Source: Streptomyces sp. CB00455
GTDB lineage: Bacteria > Actinomycetota > Actinomycetes > Streptomycetales > Streptomycetaceae
Assembly (NCBI RefSeq): GCF_001905445.1
Contig: NZ_LIVQ01000001.1
Location: 186,001-250,000 of the forward strand
Direction: 5' to 3'
Length of the DNA stretch: 64,000 nucleotides
Part shown: positions 1 through 9,223 of the stretch, piece after piece
Layout: the number at the start of each line of letters is the position of its first letter
Numbering within the stretch: the first letter of the stretch is position 1
Notes under the pieces: model-generated
Told to the model about the DNA's origin: nothing
The model's input: the letters and a program-made list of their open reading frames with translations, nothing else
Databases searched by the model: none
Made by a program: the position numbers and the translations under genes

Positions 1-374
1 CTGTACGATCCGTTGAAGCCGAAGGACGTCGAACCGCCCGTGGCCAGGGCTCCGTTGTAGGAGACGTTCTTGGCGGTCACGGCCGTTCCGGACTGGGTTA
101 TGGCGGCGTTCCAGCCCTGGGTGACCTTCTGGTCGCCCCCGTAGGACCACTCCAGGGTCCAGGCGGCGACGGGATCGCCGGTGTTGGTGACGGTCACGTT
201 GGCACCGAAGCCGTTGTTCCACTGGCTGGTGACCTGGTAGTCGACCCTGCAGCCGGTGGTGGCGGCGCCGGCGGTGGTACCGAAGACGGTGGCGGTGGCG
301 CCGGCGGCGGTGACCAGGCTGATGGCCGCCAGCAGGGCGGTGCGGGTCGTCTTGCGGGGAATCGTGCGGCTCAT
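1..374 (-). CDS. Secreted CBM2 protein, 3'-truncated (probable cellulase)
   Basis: The ATG at 374 begins a signal peptide: basic start (MSRTIPRKTTR), hydrophobic core, then an Ala-rich cleavage region near residue 36-40. A family 2 carbohydrate-binding module follows, with its first Cys in GCRVDYQV and the typical aromatic positions in WNNGF, WTLEW and QGWNA. The window ends inside this module, so the catalytic domain is not visible. The gene lies 15 bp downstream of the GH5 endoglucanase on the same strand, so the two are probably one transcript under the CebR-type operators near 2 kb. A GH6 cellobiohydrolase or other cellulase is likely by context but cannot be shown here. Confidence 0.85.
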   Translation of the reverse strand, partial: MSRTIPRKTTRTALLAAISLVTAAGATATVFGTTAGAATTGCRVDYQVTSQWNNGFGANVTVTNTGDPVAAWTLEWSYGGDQKVTQGWNAAITQSGTAVTAKNVSYNGALATGGSTSFGFNGSY

Positions 375-389
375 TTCGTCACGTGCCTT

Positions 390-1889
390 TCAGTTGAGGG
401 CGCGCAGGTGGTCGCGCAGCCCGGTGCCGAATGCGGTGGGTGTGCCGTCGTACGAGGTGATCAGGGCCGGGCCGGAGTTGCAGTTCCAGGTGTTCCACGT
501 CCAGCCGAGATACGACAGGGCGCGGTCGTCGAACCACTTCATGACGCGGTCGACGAATGCGTGGCCGCAGGTGTTCTCGCCGATCTCGCCCGCCACCAGG
601 GGGACCTGGGCGGCCACCGGGGCGAGGGTGGACTGCCAGCATTCTTCGTTGGAGCAGGTGTTGAAGTTGTAGATGTGCCAGGCCGCGGCCAGCTGGCCCG
701 TCGGGTCGGTGGGGGCGTGGGCGAGCCACTGGCTCAGGTCGTTGGAGTACGCGATGCCGGGGACGAGGACGAGATTGCGGGCCCCGGTCGCACGGACGGC
801 GTCCACCAAGTCCTGCATGCCGGCGACCTCGTAGCCGATGCCCGGGCAGGTGCCGCCGTCGCGCCAGCAGGACCATGCCTGCGCGGTGGTGGGGGTCGCC
901 CGGTCGGGGTAAGGCTCGTTGAACAGGTCGAAGGCGACCCGGCGGTCGTTCTTGAAGGTGTTGGCCACCGAGGTCCAGAACGCCGGGCTGTACTGGGCGT
1001 CCGGCATCGGCTTCTGGCAGGAGGCGTGGACGTCCGGGCACCCGGAGGAGTTGCCGGTGTACTGGCCGTACGTCCAGTGCAGTTCGACGATCGGGGTCAT
1101 GCCCTGGGCGAGGACCCGGCCGACCAGGCCCTTGACAGCGTCGACGTAGTTGGCGCCCCGGTATTCGGGCTTGATGTTGTCCAGGCCGAGCCAGCACTCC
1201 TCATTGAGGGGGATGCGGACGGTGTTGGCCTCCCAGTCGGCGATGGCGCGCACCGAGGCGTCGTCCACGGGACCGTCGAAGATGCCGTAGCCCTGGACGC
1301 ACATGAACTCGGCTCCGGAGCGGTTGACGCCGAGGAGGCGGCGGGGGGCGCCGTTCTGGTCGGTGAGGCGGTTGCCGGTGACGGCCAGTTCGGGCGCCCC
1401 GGAGACCGGGCCGGGGGGATCGGTCGGTCCTGTGGGGGTGGGTGTCGGGGTCGGATCGGTCGGGCCCGGTCCTGCGTTGCAGACCGCGCCGTTGAGCGTG
1501 AAAGCGGTGGGGGCGCTGTTGGAGCCCGACCAGGAGGCGATGAACCCGGCGGTGACGCTCGCGCCGGTGCCGACCGTCCCGTTCCAGCTCTCGTTCACAG
1601 CCGTGGTGCTCGTCCCGGACTGGGACCATGTGGCGCCCCAGCCCTGACTGATCTTCTGGCCGTCGAGGAAGCCGAAGCCGAGGCTCCAACCATGCAAGGG
1701 CGCACTGTTGTTGGTGACGGTGACGGAGCCTTGGAAGCCGCCGGCCCAGGAGCCGACGACGGAGTACTGGACGGTGCAGGGGGGTGCGGCCGCTGCTCCT
1801 GAGGCCGTACCCGCCACGGCGAGAGCGGTGCTCGCAAAGGCAAGCGCTGCTCCACCGAGCAGGGCGGACAGACGTGGGGGGTGTCGCAT
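390..1889 (-). CDS. Secreted GH5 endo-beta-1,4-glucanase with N-terminal CBM2
   Basis: Extracellular cellulase of 499 residues. Residues 1-35 are a signal peptide and about 36-137 form a CBM2 cellulose-binding module. Residues 138-162 are a Pro/Thr linker, and about 163-499 are a GH5 (beta/alpha)8 catalytic domain. The acid/base is Glu325 in DLFNEP and the nucleophile is Glu435 in VAGEIGE, the usual GH5 pair. I chose ATG 1889 because AAGGAG lies 6 bases upstream and the signal peptide then starts cleanly; the frame stays open further upstream without support. It is transcribed away from the GH48 gene, with CebR-like boxes in the shared region, and is followed closely by another CBM2 gene. Confidence 0.95.
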   Translation of the reverse strand: MRHPPRLSALLGGAALAFASTALAVAGTASGAAAAPPCTVQYSVVGSWAGGFQGSVTVTNNSAPLHGWSLGFGFLDGQKISQGWGATWSQSGTSTTAVNESWNGTVGTGASVTAGFIASWSGSNSAPTAFTLNGAVCNAGPGPTDPTPTPTPTGPTDPPGPVSGAPELAVTGNRLTDQNGAPRRLLGVNRSGAEFMCVQGYGIFDGPVDDASVRAIADWEANTVRIPLNEECWLGLDNIKPEYRGANYVDAVKGLVGRVLAQGMTPIVELHWTYGQYTGNSSGCPDVHASCQKPMPDAQYSPAFWTSVANTFKNDRRVAFDLFNEPYPDRATPTTAQAWSCWRDGGTCPGIGYEVAGMQDLVDAVRATGARNLVLVPGIAYSNDLSQWLAHAPTDPTGQLAAAWHIYNFNTCSNEECWQSTLAPVAAQVPLVAGEIGENTCGHAFVDRVMKWFDDRALSYLGWTWNTWNCNSGPALITSYDGTPTAFGTGLRDHLRALN

Positions 1890-1936
1890 GAGCGACTCCT
1901 TGCAGCGAGGGCGCGCTCTTCCGGCGCGCCGACTGA

Positions 1937-1950
1937 CGGAATCGCTCCCA
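1937..1950. promoter_or_regulatory. Degenerate CebR-type operator
   Basis: This 14-base stretch matches the CebR palindrome TGGGAGCGCTCCCA at 11 of 14 positions, with an intact right half (CGCTCCCA). It sits 48 bp upstream of the GH5 start. The bases after it (CTGGTT) also follow the perfect box at 2072-2085, so the two sites look like a duplicated element serving the two divergent genes. Confidence 0.6.
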
Positions 1951-2071
1951 CTGGTTGGGGCCAGACCGTAGCGCCAACCGGTGCCACGCAAAAGAGAAGT
2001 TGCCGAAATTTCTCCTCAGAAGGCCTTCGACTCTTCCCATCTCTTGACGTCTCTACGGCGCGTCCGCACAG

Positions 2072-2085
2072 TGGGAGCGCTCCCA
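2072..2085. promoter_or_regulatory. Perfect CebR operator palindrome
   Basis: TGGGAGCGCTCCCA is an exact 14-bp palindrome, identical to the site bound in Streptomyces by CebR, the LacI-family repressor released by cello-oligosaccharides. It lies 70 bp upstream of the GH48 start and is shared with the divergent GH5 operon. Confidence 0.9.
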
Positions 2086-2155
2086 CTGGTTCAGAGCCTG
2101 TGCCCACGCTCTTCGCACGCCCCCCACTCCCCCAGCCGCGAGGAGAACGATCCGC

Positions 2156-5074
2156 ATGCCATTACACCGACCTCCCGGACGGGGCAGACGACGCGGGCTG
2201 TTGACCGCGATGGCCGCAGCCCTTTCGCTCCCCCTCGGCCTCACGGCCGTCGGAGCTCCCACCGCCGCGGCCGCGGCCGTGCAGTGCAGCGTCGACTACC
2301 GGACCAACGACTGGGGATCGGGCTTCACCGCCGAGCTGACCCTCACCAACCGGTCCGCCACCCCGCTCGACGGCTGGACCCTCACCTACGACCATGCGGG
2401 CAACCAGCAGCTCACCAACGGCTGGAACGGCACCTGGTCCCAGTCCGGCAAGACCGTCAGCGTCTCGGGCGCCGCCTGGAACCGGACCGTCGCCGCGGGC
2501 GCGGCCGTCACCGCCGGCGCGCAGTTCACCTACAGCGGGACCAACACCGCCCCCACATCCTTCACCGTCAACGGCACCTCGTGCACCGGAGCCCACCAGC
2601 CACCGGTAGCCGTCCTGACCAGCCCCGCCGCCGGCGCTGTCTACACCGAGGGCGACGCCGTCCCGTTCGCGGCCACCGCCGCGGCGGCGGACGGCGCCGC
2701 CGTCGGCAAGGTCGAGTTCTACAGCGGCACCAGGCTCCTGGGCACCGACACCACCGCGCCCTTCACCTTCGCCGCCACCGGCCTCGCCGCCGGCGCCCAC
2801 TCCCTCTACGCCAAGGCCTACGACAGCCTCGGCGCCTCCGCCGAGTCGGCCCCCGTCGGCATCACCGTCGCCGCAGGCCCGGCCCTCGTCGCCACCCCGG
2901 CGCAGCTCGCGGTCCGACGTGGGCAGACGGGCACCTTCGACCTGAAGCTCTCCAGGCAGCCGGCCGCGAACGTCGCGGTCAGCCTCGCCCGCACCTCGGG
3001 CAACACCGACCTCACCTCGACACCTGCCACGCTCACTTTCACCCCGGCGAACTGGAGCGCGGCGCAGAAGGTGACGGTCGCCGCCGGGACCACCGGCAGC
3101 GGCTCCGCCGTCTTCACCGCGACCGCCCCCGGTCATGCGAAGGCCGAGGTCGCCGTCACCCAACTAGCCGCCGACTCCACCTATGACGCGCGCTTCCTCG
3201 ACCTCCACGGGAAGATCACCAATCCGGCCAACGGCTACTTCTCGCCCGAGGGCATCCCGTACCACTCCGTCGAGACCCTGATCGTGGAGGCCCCGGACCA
3301 CGGGCACGAGACGACCTCGGAGGCGTACAGCTACCTGATCTGGCTGCAGGCGATGTACGGGAAGATCACCGGCGACTGGAGCAAGTTCAACGGCGCGTGG
3401 GACACCATGGAGAAGTTCATGATCCCCACCCATGCCGACCAGCCCACGACCGGGTCCTACAACGCCTCCAAGCCCGCCACCTACGCACCCGAGCACGACC
3501 TTCCCTCGCAGTACCCCGCCAAGCTCGACGGGGGTGTCACCTCCGGCGCCGACCCGATAGCCGGTGAGCTGAAGAGCGCGTACGGCACGGACGACATCTA
3601 CGGCATGCACTGGCTCCAGGACGTCGACAACGTCTACGGCTACGGCAACGAGCCCGGAAAGTGCTCCGCCGGACGGGCCGCGACCGGACCCTCCTACATC
3701 AACACCTTCCAGCGCGGACCCCAGGAGTCGGTCTGGGAGACCGTTCCGCACCCCACCTGTGACAACTTCACCTTCGGCGGCAGGAACGGCTACCTCGACC
3801 TCTTCACCGGGGACTCCTCCTACGCCAAGCAGTGGAAGTTCACCAACGCCCCGGACGCCGACGCGCGTGCCGTCCAAGCCGCCTACTGGGCCGACGTCTG
3901 GGCCAAGGAACAGGGCAAGGGGTCCCAGGTCACCGCGACCGTCTCCAAGGCGGCCAAGATGGGCGACTACCTGCGGTACGCCATGTTCGACAAGTACTTC
4001 AAGAAGGCAGGGAACTGTGTCGGCCCGACCGTCTGCCCCGCCGGCACGGGCAAGGACAGCGCGCATTACCTGATGTCGTGGTACTACGCCTGGGGCGGCG
4101 CCACCGACACTTCGGCCGGCTGGTCCTGGCGGATCGGCTCCAACCACGCCCACGGCGGCTACCAGAACCCGCTGGCCGCCTACGCGCTCAGCGAGTACGC
4201 CCCGCTGAAGCCCAAGTCGCCGACCGGCGCGGCGGACTGGGCGACCAGCCTCGACAGGCAGCTGGAGTTCTACCGCTGGCTCCAGTCGAACGAGGGGGCC
4301 ATCGCGGGCGGCGCCACCAACAGCTGGCAGGGACGCTACGCTCAGCCCCCCGCCGGGACCCCGACCTTCCACGGTCTCTTCTACGACGAGAAGCCGGTCT
4401 ACCACGACCCCGCGTCCAACCAGTGGTTCGGCTTCCAGGCCTGGTCCATGGAACGGGTCGCCGAGTACTACCGGCAGACGGGCGACGCGGCCGCAAAGAC
4501 CGTGCTCGACAAGTGGGTCGGCTGGGCCCTGTCGAAGACCACCATCAACCCCGACGGCACCTACCGCATCCCCTCCACCCTCCAGTGGTCCGGCGCACCC
4601 GACACCTGGAACGCCTCCACTCCCGGAGCCAACGCGGGCCTGCACGTCACCGTCGCCGACTACACCGACGACGTGGGGGTGGCCGCCGCCTACGCCAAGA
4701 CCCTGACCTACTACGCGGCCAAGTCCGGGCACGCCGAGGCCAAGCGGGTCGCCAAGGCCCTGCTCGACGGCATGTGGGCCCACCACCAGGACCCGCTGGG
4801 GATCGCCGTCCAGGAGACCCGGACCGACTACAACCGTTTCGACGACCCGGTGTACGTGCCCGGCGCGTGGACCGGCACCATGCCGAACGGCGACGCGGTG
4901 AACTCCTCGTCCACCTTCGCCTCGATCCGCACCTTCTACCAGGACGACCCGGCCTGGCCGAAGATCGCGGCGTACCTCGCGGGCGGCGCGGCGCCCGTCT
5001 TCACCTACCACCGGTTCTGGGCCCAGGCGGACATCGCCCTGGCCATGGGCTCGTACGCGGAGCTGCTCGAATAA
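2156..5074 (+). CDS. Secreted GH48 exocellulase (reducing-end cellobiohydrolase)
   Basis: A 972-residue secreted enzyme. Residues 1-41 are a signal peptide and 43-143 a CBM2 module. About 150-240 is an Ig-like domain, and 241-338 a second beta-rich region whose family I do not name. Residues 342-972 form a full-length GH48 catalytic domain, including the family-typical HETTSEA segment at 384-390 that carries the conserved acidic residues. GH48 enzymes release cellobiose processively and are key partners of endoglucanases such as the neighbouring GH5. ATG 2156 follows GAGGAG at about 10 bases. The perfect CebR palindrome lies 70 bp upstream, so induction by cello-oligosaccharides is expected. 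Confidence 0.96.
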   Translation: MPLHRPPGRGRRRGLLTAMAAALSLPLGLTAVGAPTAAAAAVQCSVDYRTNDWGSGFTAELTLTNRSATPLDGWTLTYDHAGNQQLTNGWNGTWSQSGKTVSVSGAAWNRTVAAGAAVTAGAQFTYSGTNTAPTSFTVNGTSCTGAHQPPVAVLTSPAAGAVYTEGDAVPFAATAAAADGAAVGKVEFYSGTRLLGTDTTAPFTFAATGLAAGAHSLYAKAYDSLGASAESAPVGITVAAGPALVATPAQLAVRRGQTGTFDLKLSRQPAANVAVSLARTSGNTDLTSTPATLTFTPANWSAAQKVTVAAGTTGSGSAVFTATAPGHAKAEVAVTQLAADSTYDARFLDLHGKITNPANGYFSPEGIPYHSVETLIVEAPDHGHETTSEAYSYLIWLQAMYGKITGDWSKFNGAWDTMEKFMIPTHADQPTTGSYNASKPATYAPEHDLPSQYPAKLDGGVTSGADPIAGELKSAYGTDDIYGMHWLQDVDNVYGYGNEPGKCSAGRAATGPSYINTFQRGPQESVWETVPHPTCDNFTFGGRNGYLDLFTGDSSYAKQWKFTNAPDADARAVQAAYWADVWAKEQGKGSQVTATVSKAAKMGDYLRYAMFDKYFKKAGNCVGPTVCPAGTGKDSAHYLMSWYYAWGGATDTSAGWSWRIGSNHAHGGYQNPLAAYALSEYAPLKPKSPTGAADWATSLDRQLEFYRWLQSNEGAIAGGATNSWQGRYAQPPAGTPTFHGLFYDEKPVYHDPASNQWFGFQAWSMERVAEYYRQTGDAAAKTVLDKWVGWALSKTTINPDGTYRIPSTLQWSGAPDTWNASTPGANAGLHVTVADYTDDVGVAAAYAKTLTYYAAKSGHAEAKRVAKALLDGMWAHHQDPLGIAVQETRTDYNRFDDPVYVPGAWTGTMPNGDAVNSSSTFASIRTFYQDDPAWPKIAAYLAGGAAPVFTYHRFWAQADIALAMGSYAELLE

Positions 5075-5112
5075 CAGCCCGCCCCGCCTGGAGACGGCGA
5101 CGCGTACGACGG

Positions 5113-5142
5113 GGCCGGGCGGCCCGCGAGGGCCGCCCGGCC
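5113..5142 (+). terminator. Intrinsic-type hairpin after GH48
   Basis: A 13-bp perfect GC stem (GGCCGGGCGGCCC and its complement) with loop GCGA, 38 bp after the GH48 stop. There is no U-tract, as is common in Streptomyces. Confidence 0.7.
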
Positions 5143-5231
5143 TCCACGCATGCACTCCTCACCTCCCCTCACCCTCCTCACGCCCGCCTCAGTCCCTCAC
5201 CCTCCACCGCTGGACGGCACGTCCTGCTTGT

Positions 5232-5255
5232 TCGCTTCGTCATTGACCGAAGCGA
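5232..5255. promoter_or_regulatory. Probable ArsR-family operator at the regulator's own promoter
   Basis: A perfect inverted repeat, TCGCTTCG and CGAAGCGA separated by 8 bases, ends 18 bp before the regulator's ATG at 5274. A related dyad lies at the promoter of the next gene (6144-6164), which supports autoregulation plus control of the exporter. Confidence 0.7.
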
Positions 5256-5273
5256 TGAGGCATGCTTGGAGAC

Positions 5274-6038
5274 ATGAACGAGTTGCACGCCGAAAAGCCG
5301 GACGATTCGGCACCGGGTGAGGGGATGCCGGCGGACGGCGCGGCCCCGGCCGCGCTCCTCGCCTCCTTCGCCGCCGCCCTGGCCGACGAAACGCGCGCCG
5401 CCATCTGCATGACGCTGCTCGAAGGGCGCGCCTGGACCGCCGGTGAGCTGGCCCGGATCACCGAAGTCGCACCGTCCACCATCAGCGGCCATCTCGCCCG
5501 GCTCACGGAGGCGGGTGTCTGTGTGACCGAGCGGCAGGGCCGGCACAGCTACGTGCGGATCGCGGACGCCGCGACCGCCCGCCTCGTCGACGAGCTCGCC
5601 TCGTACGCGATCCCGGGCCGGGATGCGGCGCACGCGGTGCTCGTGGTCACGGCGCCGGACCCGTTGGCGCGCGCCCGCACCTGTTACGACCACCTCGCCG
5701 GGCGCCTGGGGATGGCCGTGACGGACGCGATGGAGCGGCGCGAGCTGCTCCGCACCGAAGGCATGTTCGAGCTGACGGATGCCGGCAGGCAGTGGTGCGC
5801 CGAAGCGGGCATCAGCCTCGTGCACGAGGGCCGCAGACGGCCGGCGAGTTCCTGCCTGGACTGGACAGAACGCCGCCGCCACCTGGGGGGCGTCGCGGGG
5901 GCACGGCTGTGCGCGCGGGCACTGCACCAGGGGTGGGTCGTGCGACCGGCGGACGGCGGACGGGCGTTGGAGGTGACAGGCGGCGGGGAGCGAGCCTTCC
6001 GCGCTCTGTTGGGGATCACTCCTGACGCCTGGAGCTGA
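5274..6038 (+). CDS. ArsR-family winged-helix regulator
   Basis: A 254-residue regulator. The N-terminal half (about residues 25-100) is an ArsR-type winged helix: LADETRAAICMTLLEG leads in, the recognition helix is near APSTISGHLARLTEAG, and the wing contains ERQGRHSYVRI. The C-terminal half (110-254) is a Cys-containing extension typical of ArsR proteins paired with transporters; I see no clear CxC metal motif, so the ligand is unknown. ATG 5274 is preferred because ATG 5262 falls where the promoter is expected and neither has a well-spaced ribosome binding site, suggesting a leaderless start. It probably represses itself and the EamA exporter 147 bp downstream. Confidence 0.88.
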   Translation: MNELHAEKPDDSAPGEGMPADGAAPAALLASFAAALADETRAAICMTLLEGRAWTAGELARITEVAPSTISGHLARLTEAGVCVTERQGRHSYVRIADAATARLVDELASYAIPGRDAAHAVLVVTAPDPLARARTCYDHLAGRLGMAVTDAMERRELLRTEGMFELTDAGRQWCAEAGISLVHEGRRRPASSCLDWTERRRHLGGVAGARLCARALHQGWVVRPADGGRALEVTGGGERAFRALLGITPDAWS

Positions 6039-6143
6039 GCGCGTCGCGGCGTGCCGCGTACCGGCGCGCCCAGACCCAGCCTCAGCCCCAGACCCGGACC
6101 GGACCGGACCGGAACCCAGATCCGAACCCAGATCACCGGTCGT

Positions 6144-6164
6144 CATTTCGGTGACTGCCGAAGT
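6144..6164. promoter_or_regulatory. Second ArsR-type operator, at the EamA exporter promoter
   Basis: TTCGG and CCGAA flank TGACTG. Read on the minus strand, the site matches the 5232-5255 dyad at about 15 of 20 positions (CTTCG..CA.T.ACCGAA). It covers the expected -35 region; a -10-like TAGGGT follows at 6174-6179, with the exporter's ATG at 6186, so the transcript is probably leaderless. Confidence 0.6.
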
Positions 6165-6185
6165 GTAGTGCCGTAGGGTGAGCGC

Positions 6186-7091
6186 ATGACGTCCCTCCGC
6201 CCGAGTCAGATATCGCCCAGCGTCCTCACGGCCGGGGCCGTGACCTTCACGGTGTTCGCCTGGGCTTCCGCCTTCGTCTCGATCCGCAGTGCGGGAGCCG
6301 CCTACTCCCCCGGGGCCCTGGCCCTCGGCCGGCTGCTGGCAGGTTCCCTCGTACTCGCCGTCCTCCTGCTGATCCGGCGCCAGGGTCTGCCGCCCCGCGG
6401 GGCCTGGCGGGGCATCCTGATATCGGGTGCGGTGTGGTTCTGCGGTTACACGGTCGCCCTGAACTGGGGGGAACGACTGGTCGACGCGGGTACGGCGTCC
6501 CTGCTGGTGAACACCGGGCCGATCCTGATGGCCCTGCTCGCCGCCCGCCTGCTGGGTGAGGCGCTTCCACCACGCCTGTTGTCGGGCATGGCCGTCTCTT
6601 TCGTCGGAGCGGTCGTCGTGGGCCTGTCCATGTCCTCCGGCGGCAGTACATCGACCTCGGTGCTCGGGGTCGTCCTGTGCCTGCTCGCGGCAGTGGCCTA
6701 CGCGACCGGCGTCGTCGCGCAGAAGCCCGCGCTGTCCTTCGGCACCCCCTTGCAGATCACGGCCTTCAGCTGCATGACGGGAACAGTGGCCTGCCTGCCG
6801 TTCGCCGGGCAGCTGGTCACGGAGCTGCCGAAGGCACCGGTGTCGGCGACACTGAACATGATCTACCTGGGCGTGGTGCCGACCGCCCTCGCATTCATCA
6901 CCTGGACCTACGCGTTGGCGCGCACTCCCGCCGGAAAGCTGGGTGCGACGACCTACGCCGTCCCCGCGATCGTCGTGCTGCTGAGCTGGGCCCTCCTGGG
7001 CGAGGTGCCCGGATGGCTGACTCTGCTCGGCGGAGTACTGTGCCTGACCGGAGTGGCGGTATCCCGCTACCGGCCGCGCCCGGCCCGTTGA
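6186..7091 (+). CDS. EamA/DMT-family exporter
   Basis: A 301-residue inner-membrane protein with about ten hydrophobic segments arranged as two EamA repeats (roughly residues 15-145 and 155-295), the normal layout of drug/metabolite exporters. The first repeat contains FAWASAFVSIR and the second ends near the C-terminal Arg-rich tail. The upstream regulator and the matching dyads at both promoters suggest substrate-responsive export, but the substrate cannot be read from sequence. The start has no Shine-Dalgarno sequence and a TAGGGT box 7 bases upstream, consistent with leaderless translation. Confidence 0.9.
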   Translation: MTSLRPSQISPSVLTAGAVTFTVFAWASAFVSIRSAGAAYSPGALALGRLLAGSLVLAVLLLIRRQGLPPRGAWRGILISGAVWFCGYTVALNWGERLVDAGTASLLVNTGPILMALLAARLLGEALPPRLLSGMAVSFVGAVVVGLSMSSGGSTSTSVLGVVLCLLAAVAYATGVVAQKPALSFGTPLQITAFSCMTGTVACLPFAGQLVTELPKAPVSATLNMIYLGVVPTALAFITWTYALARTPAGKLGATTYAVPAIVVLLSWALLGEVPGWLTLLGGVLCLTGVAVSRYRPRPAR

Positions 7092-7157
7092 GCGTTCTCG
7101 CTCGCCGCGTCCGGGGAGACTGCCCCTGGCGTTCTCGTCGGCCGGGATACTTGCCTG

Positions 7158-7787
7158 ATGGACGTATCGAGGTCTTCCTGGGTGAACACGACGCATGACT
7201 GGTCCGGCGGCGTCGATGCGGAGCACCTGGCCCACATACGGCGCAGGCCCGTGGAGTTCGCGCCGGACGGCCCGTGGCACCTCGTCCTCGAGGTACTCGC
7301 CTACGCCGCCGACGAGGCGTGCGGCGCGGGCGAGGGACGCTGCGTCGTCGGTCTCCATGCCGACGGTTCCCTGTCCGTCCGGGATGACGGACGGGGCACT
7401 GACACCCGCGTGGACGAGCACGGCCGGAGCGTGAAGAAACCCGTCATGGCTACGAAGGATCTCCGCTTCTTCGACTTCCCGCGGGCCGAGGTGCTGCCGG
7501 ACGGCCACCCCCGGCGCGGCATGTCCGTGGTTGCGGCGCTCAGCGAGTGGCTCGTCCATACCAACCGCCGCCTCAACGGGGCCTGGACGCAGCGCTACGA
7601 ACGCGGCGTTCCCGTCACCGATCTCAAGTCCGTGGAGAGCGACGGCACGACGGGAACGCTGGTCCACTTCAGGCCGGACCGGTCGTTGGGTCCGGTGACC
7701 GCGTCGGCGGTGGCCGACGGCCTTCCGCGGCTGGCCGCGGCCTGGCCGCACCTGGAAGTGCGGGTCGATGACCGGCGAGGCGGCTGA
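7158..7787 (+). CDS. Orphan GyrB-like (GHKL) ATPase-domain protein
   Basis: A 209-residue protein resembling only the N-terminal ATPase domain of DNA gyrase B. EVLAYAADEA aligns with the gyrase EVVDNSIDEA motif, DDGRGTDT with DNGRGIP, and RRGMSVVAALSEWL with the segment after the GLHGVG lid. The Mg-binding Asn of GyrB is replaced (EVLAYAADEA) and the glycine lid is degenerate, so ATP hydrolysis may be weak or lost. The TOPRIM, transducer and DNA-gate regions are absent, so it cannot be a topoisomerase. Similar lone GHKL proteins occur in actinomycetes with unknown role. The start is probably leaderless (GATACT six bases upstream of ATG). Confidence 0.8.
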   Translation: MDVSRSSWVNTTHDWSGGVDAEHLAHIRRRPVEFAPDGPWHLVLEVLAYAADEACGAGEGRCVVGLHADGSLSVRDDGRGTDTRVDEHGRSVKKPVMATKDLRFFDFPRAEVLPDGHPRRGMSVVAALSEWLVHTNRRLNGAWTQRYERGVPVTDLKSVESDGTTGTLVHFRPDRSLGPVTASAVADGLPRLAAAWPHLEVRVDDRRGG

Positions 7788-7873
7788 CGCGGTCCCGGGC
7801 GCCGGCCCACCGGTGGATGCCCTGACGTGTGGGGACCTCTACGGCACTGGCACAGGAGCCGCACGCAAGAGCC

Positions 7874-8476
7874 CTACGCGGCGCGGTGGGCTTTGTGCGG
7901 CGAGACCCGCAGCTGCACCGTGACGGGAAGGGGCCGGCCGGTCGACCGACGGGCGCGTGCCAGTGGTCCGTCGCTCAGCGCCTGCAGGGTCGGGCCGGGA
8001 TCGGTGTCGGGATCGAGGGTGAGGTCGAGATGGGATTCGGCGCGGCGGGACGAACCGGTCATCCGTACGCGGGCTGCGTGGACGCCCGGCAGCCTCATGA
8101 CGTCCGCTGCCAGAGCGTCGCTGAGGGCACGCTCGCGCAGTTCCGCTCCGTCCACGGCGGGGTCGCCCCCGACGGGCATGGTGCCGGGATGGGTGCGGCG
8201 CAGCTGTGCCAGCAGCCACCACAGGGCGAGCAGGACGACGACGGCCAGGAAGGCGATGGCTGCGGGCCACCACCATCCCTCGTCCACCCAGCGCGTGCGG
8301 TCCGCGCGGCCGAGCGTGACGTCGCGGGGAGCGGTGAGGGGCCACCCGTCGGGTGGTGTCATCCTCCAGCGCCGGTACAAGTCGAGGCTGCCGGTCAGGA
8401 TCAGGAGGCCGGTGCCGAGAAGGACGATGCCTGCCAGCGCCAGCAGGACTCGATTGACCGCGGATTTCCTTTTCAT
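7874..8476 (-). CDS. amaP: AmaP-type membrane anchor of the Asp23 cluster
   Basis: A 200-residue membrane protein with a TM segment at about residues 8-32 (RVLLALAGIVLLGTGLLIL), an extracytoplasmic stretch of about 50 residues, a second TM near 78-98, and a C-terminal cytoplasmic domain of about 95 residues with an Asp23-like ending (LPGVHAARVRM). AmaP proteins tether Asp23 to the membrane in Gram-positive bacteria. The start at 8476 follows GGAAGGGG. It is the last gene of a five-gene minus-strand operon, 49 bp after the DUF6286 gene. Confidence 0.85.
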   Translation of the reverse strand: MKRKSAVNRVLLALAGIVLLGTGLLILTGSLDLYRRWRMTPPDGWPLTAPRDVTLGRADRTRWVDEGWWWPAAIAFLAVVVLLALWWLLAQLRRTHPGTMPVGGDPAVDGAELRERALSDALAADVMRLPGVHAARVRMTGSSRRAESHLDLTLDPDTDPGPTLQALSDGPLARARRSTGRPLPVTVQLRVSPHKAHRAA

Positions 8477-8525
8477 GGGGTCCCCTTCCTGTCTCCCGCT
8501 CGGCGCCGGGCATGCGCGGATGCGG

Positions 8526-9188
8526 CTACTTGCGGCGTGGGCGTACCTTGACGGTGAGCCGGGGAGGACGTGCGAGGGCCAGCCGGTCGAGTTCCTCCCG
8601 CAAGGTGGCCACGAGGTCGGCCTTGACGTCGGCGGGGGCGCGGTAGCGCATGTCCGCTCGTGCCTTGATGCGGCTCTGTGAGACCCGGACCCTGGCGGCG
8701 CTGACCCCGGGGACGCGCATCGCGGCATCCCGCAGCAGGAGTGCCGCGGCGTCGCGGTTCAGCACGGTGTGCATCTGCCGGTCGGGAGTCGTCACGGGCA
8801 GCTTGTGACGCAGACCGGGGGTCAGTGCCAGGATGACCAGCCAGAGGCCCAGGACGGCCATGACGGCGGCGCCGACTCGTATCCAGACGTCATCCAGGGG
8901 CCGGGTGGCCATCTCGTCGGCCAGACGCGTGCGCCAGCCTGCCGCGGTCGAGCCCGCGCGCACCCTGACGACATCGACCAGGAGAGTGCCTGCCGCAGCC
9001 GCGATGAGCAGCGCGGTGAGCGCGGCGGGTATCCGGCGCGCCGACCACGGCCGGGGTGTCGCCTGGCCTTGGGCGGGACGCTCTCGGGCCGGACGCTCTT
9101 GGGCGGGCTGCTCTCCCGTGCGGGAGGTGGTCTCGTCATCCGTGGCGGGTTGCTCCGTCCCGGCCGTGGGGTCTTGGTCGCGTTCCAT
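8526..9188 (-). CDS. DUF6286 membrane protein of the Asp23 cluster
   Basis: A 220-residue protein. Residues 1-50 are hydrophilic and rich in Gln, Glu and Pro, with repeats such as QERPARERPAQ. TM segments lie near 54-72 and 104-124. The C-terminal cytoplasmic domain of about 85 residues contains VPGVSAARVRVSQSRIKA, resembling the Asp23 core seen in its neighbours. ATG 9188 is preceded by AAGGAG. It sits in the middle of the Asp23 operon and is probably a partner anchor. Its biochemical role is unknown. Confidence 0.85.
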   Translation of the reverse strand: MERDQDPTAGTEQPATDDETTSRTGEQPAQERPARERPAQGQATPRPWSARRIPAALTALLIAAAAGTLLVDVVRVRAGSTAAGWRTRLADEMATRPLDDVWIRVGAAVMAVLGLWLVILALTPGLRHKLPVTTPDRQMHTVLNRDAAALLLRDAAMRVPGVSAARVRVSQSRIKARADMRYRAPADVKADLVATLREELDRLALARPPRLTVKVRPRRK

Positions 9189-9223
9189 GCCGGCTCTCCT
9201 TCCCGGTGGGAATGCGGTCCGGT

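Noticed and set aside
408..1802. Long plus-strand open frame opposite the GH5 gene
   Set aside because: It has no ribosome site or family. High G+C produces such shadow frames, and the minus strand encodes a complete GH5 enzyme.
3164..5155. 663-codon minus-strand frame opposite GH48
   Set aside because: Low-complexity Gly/Val/Arg translation without domains; the plus strand is an unmistakable GH48.
6085..6133. GGACC pentamer run and repeated CCCAGATC before the EamA gene
   Set aside because: Too short and imperfect to call a repeat element; probably chance in GC-rich DNA.
5178..7751. 857-codon minus-strand frame across the ArsR, EamA and GyrB-like genes
   Set aside because: Composition is Arg/Gly/Gln-rich with no motifs, and it spans three separate plus-strand genes with their own promoters.
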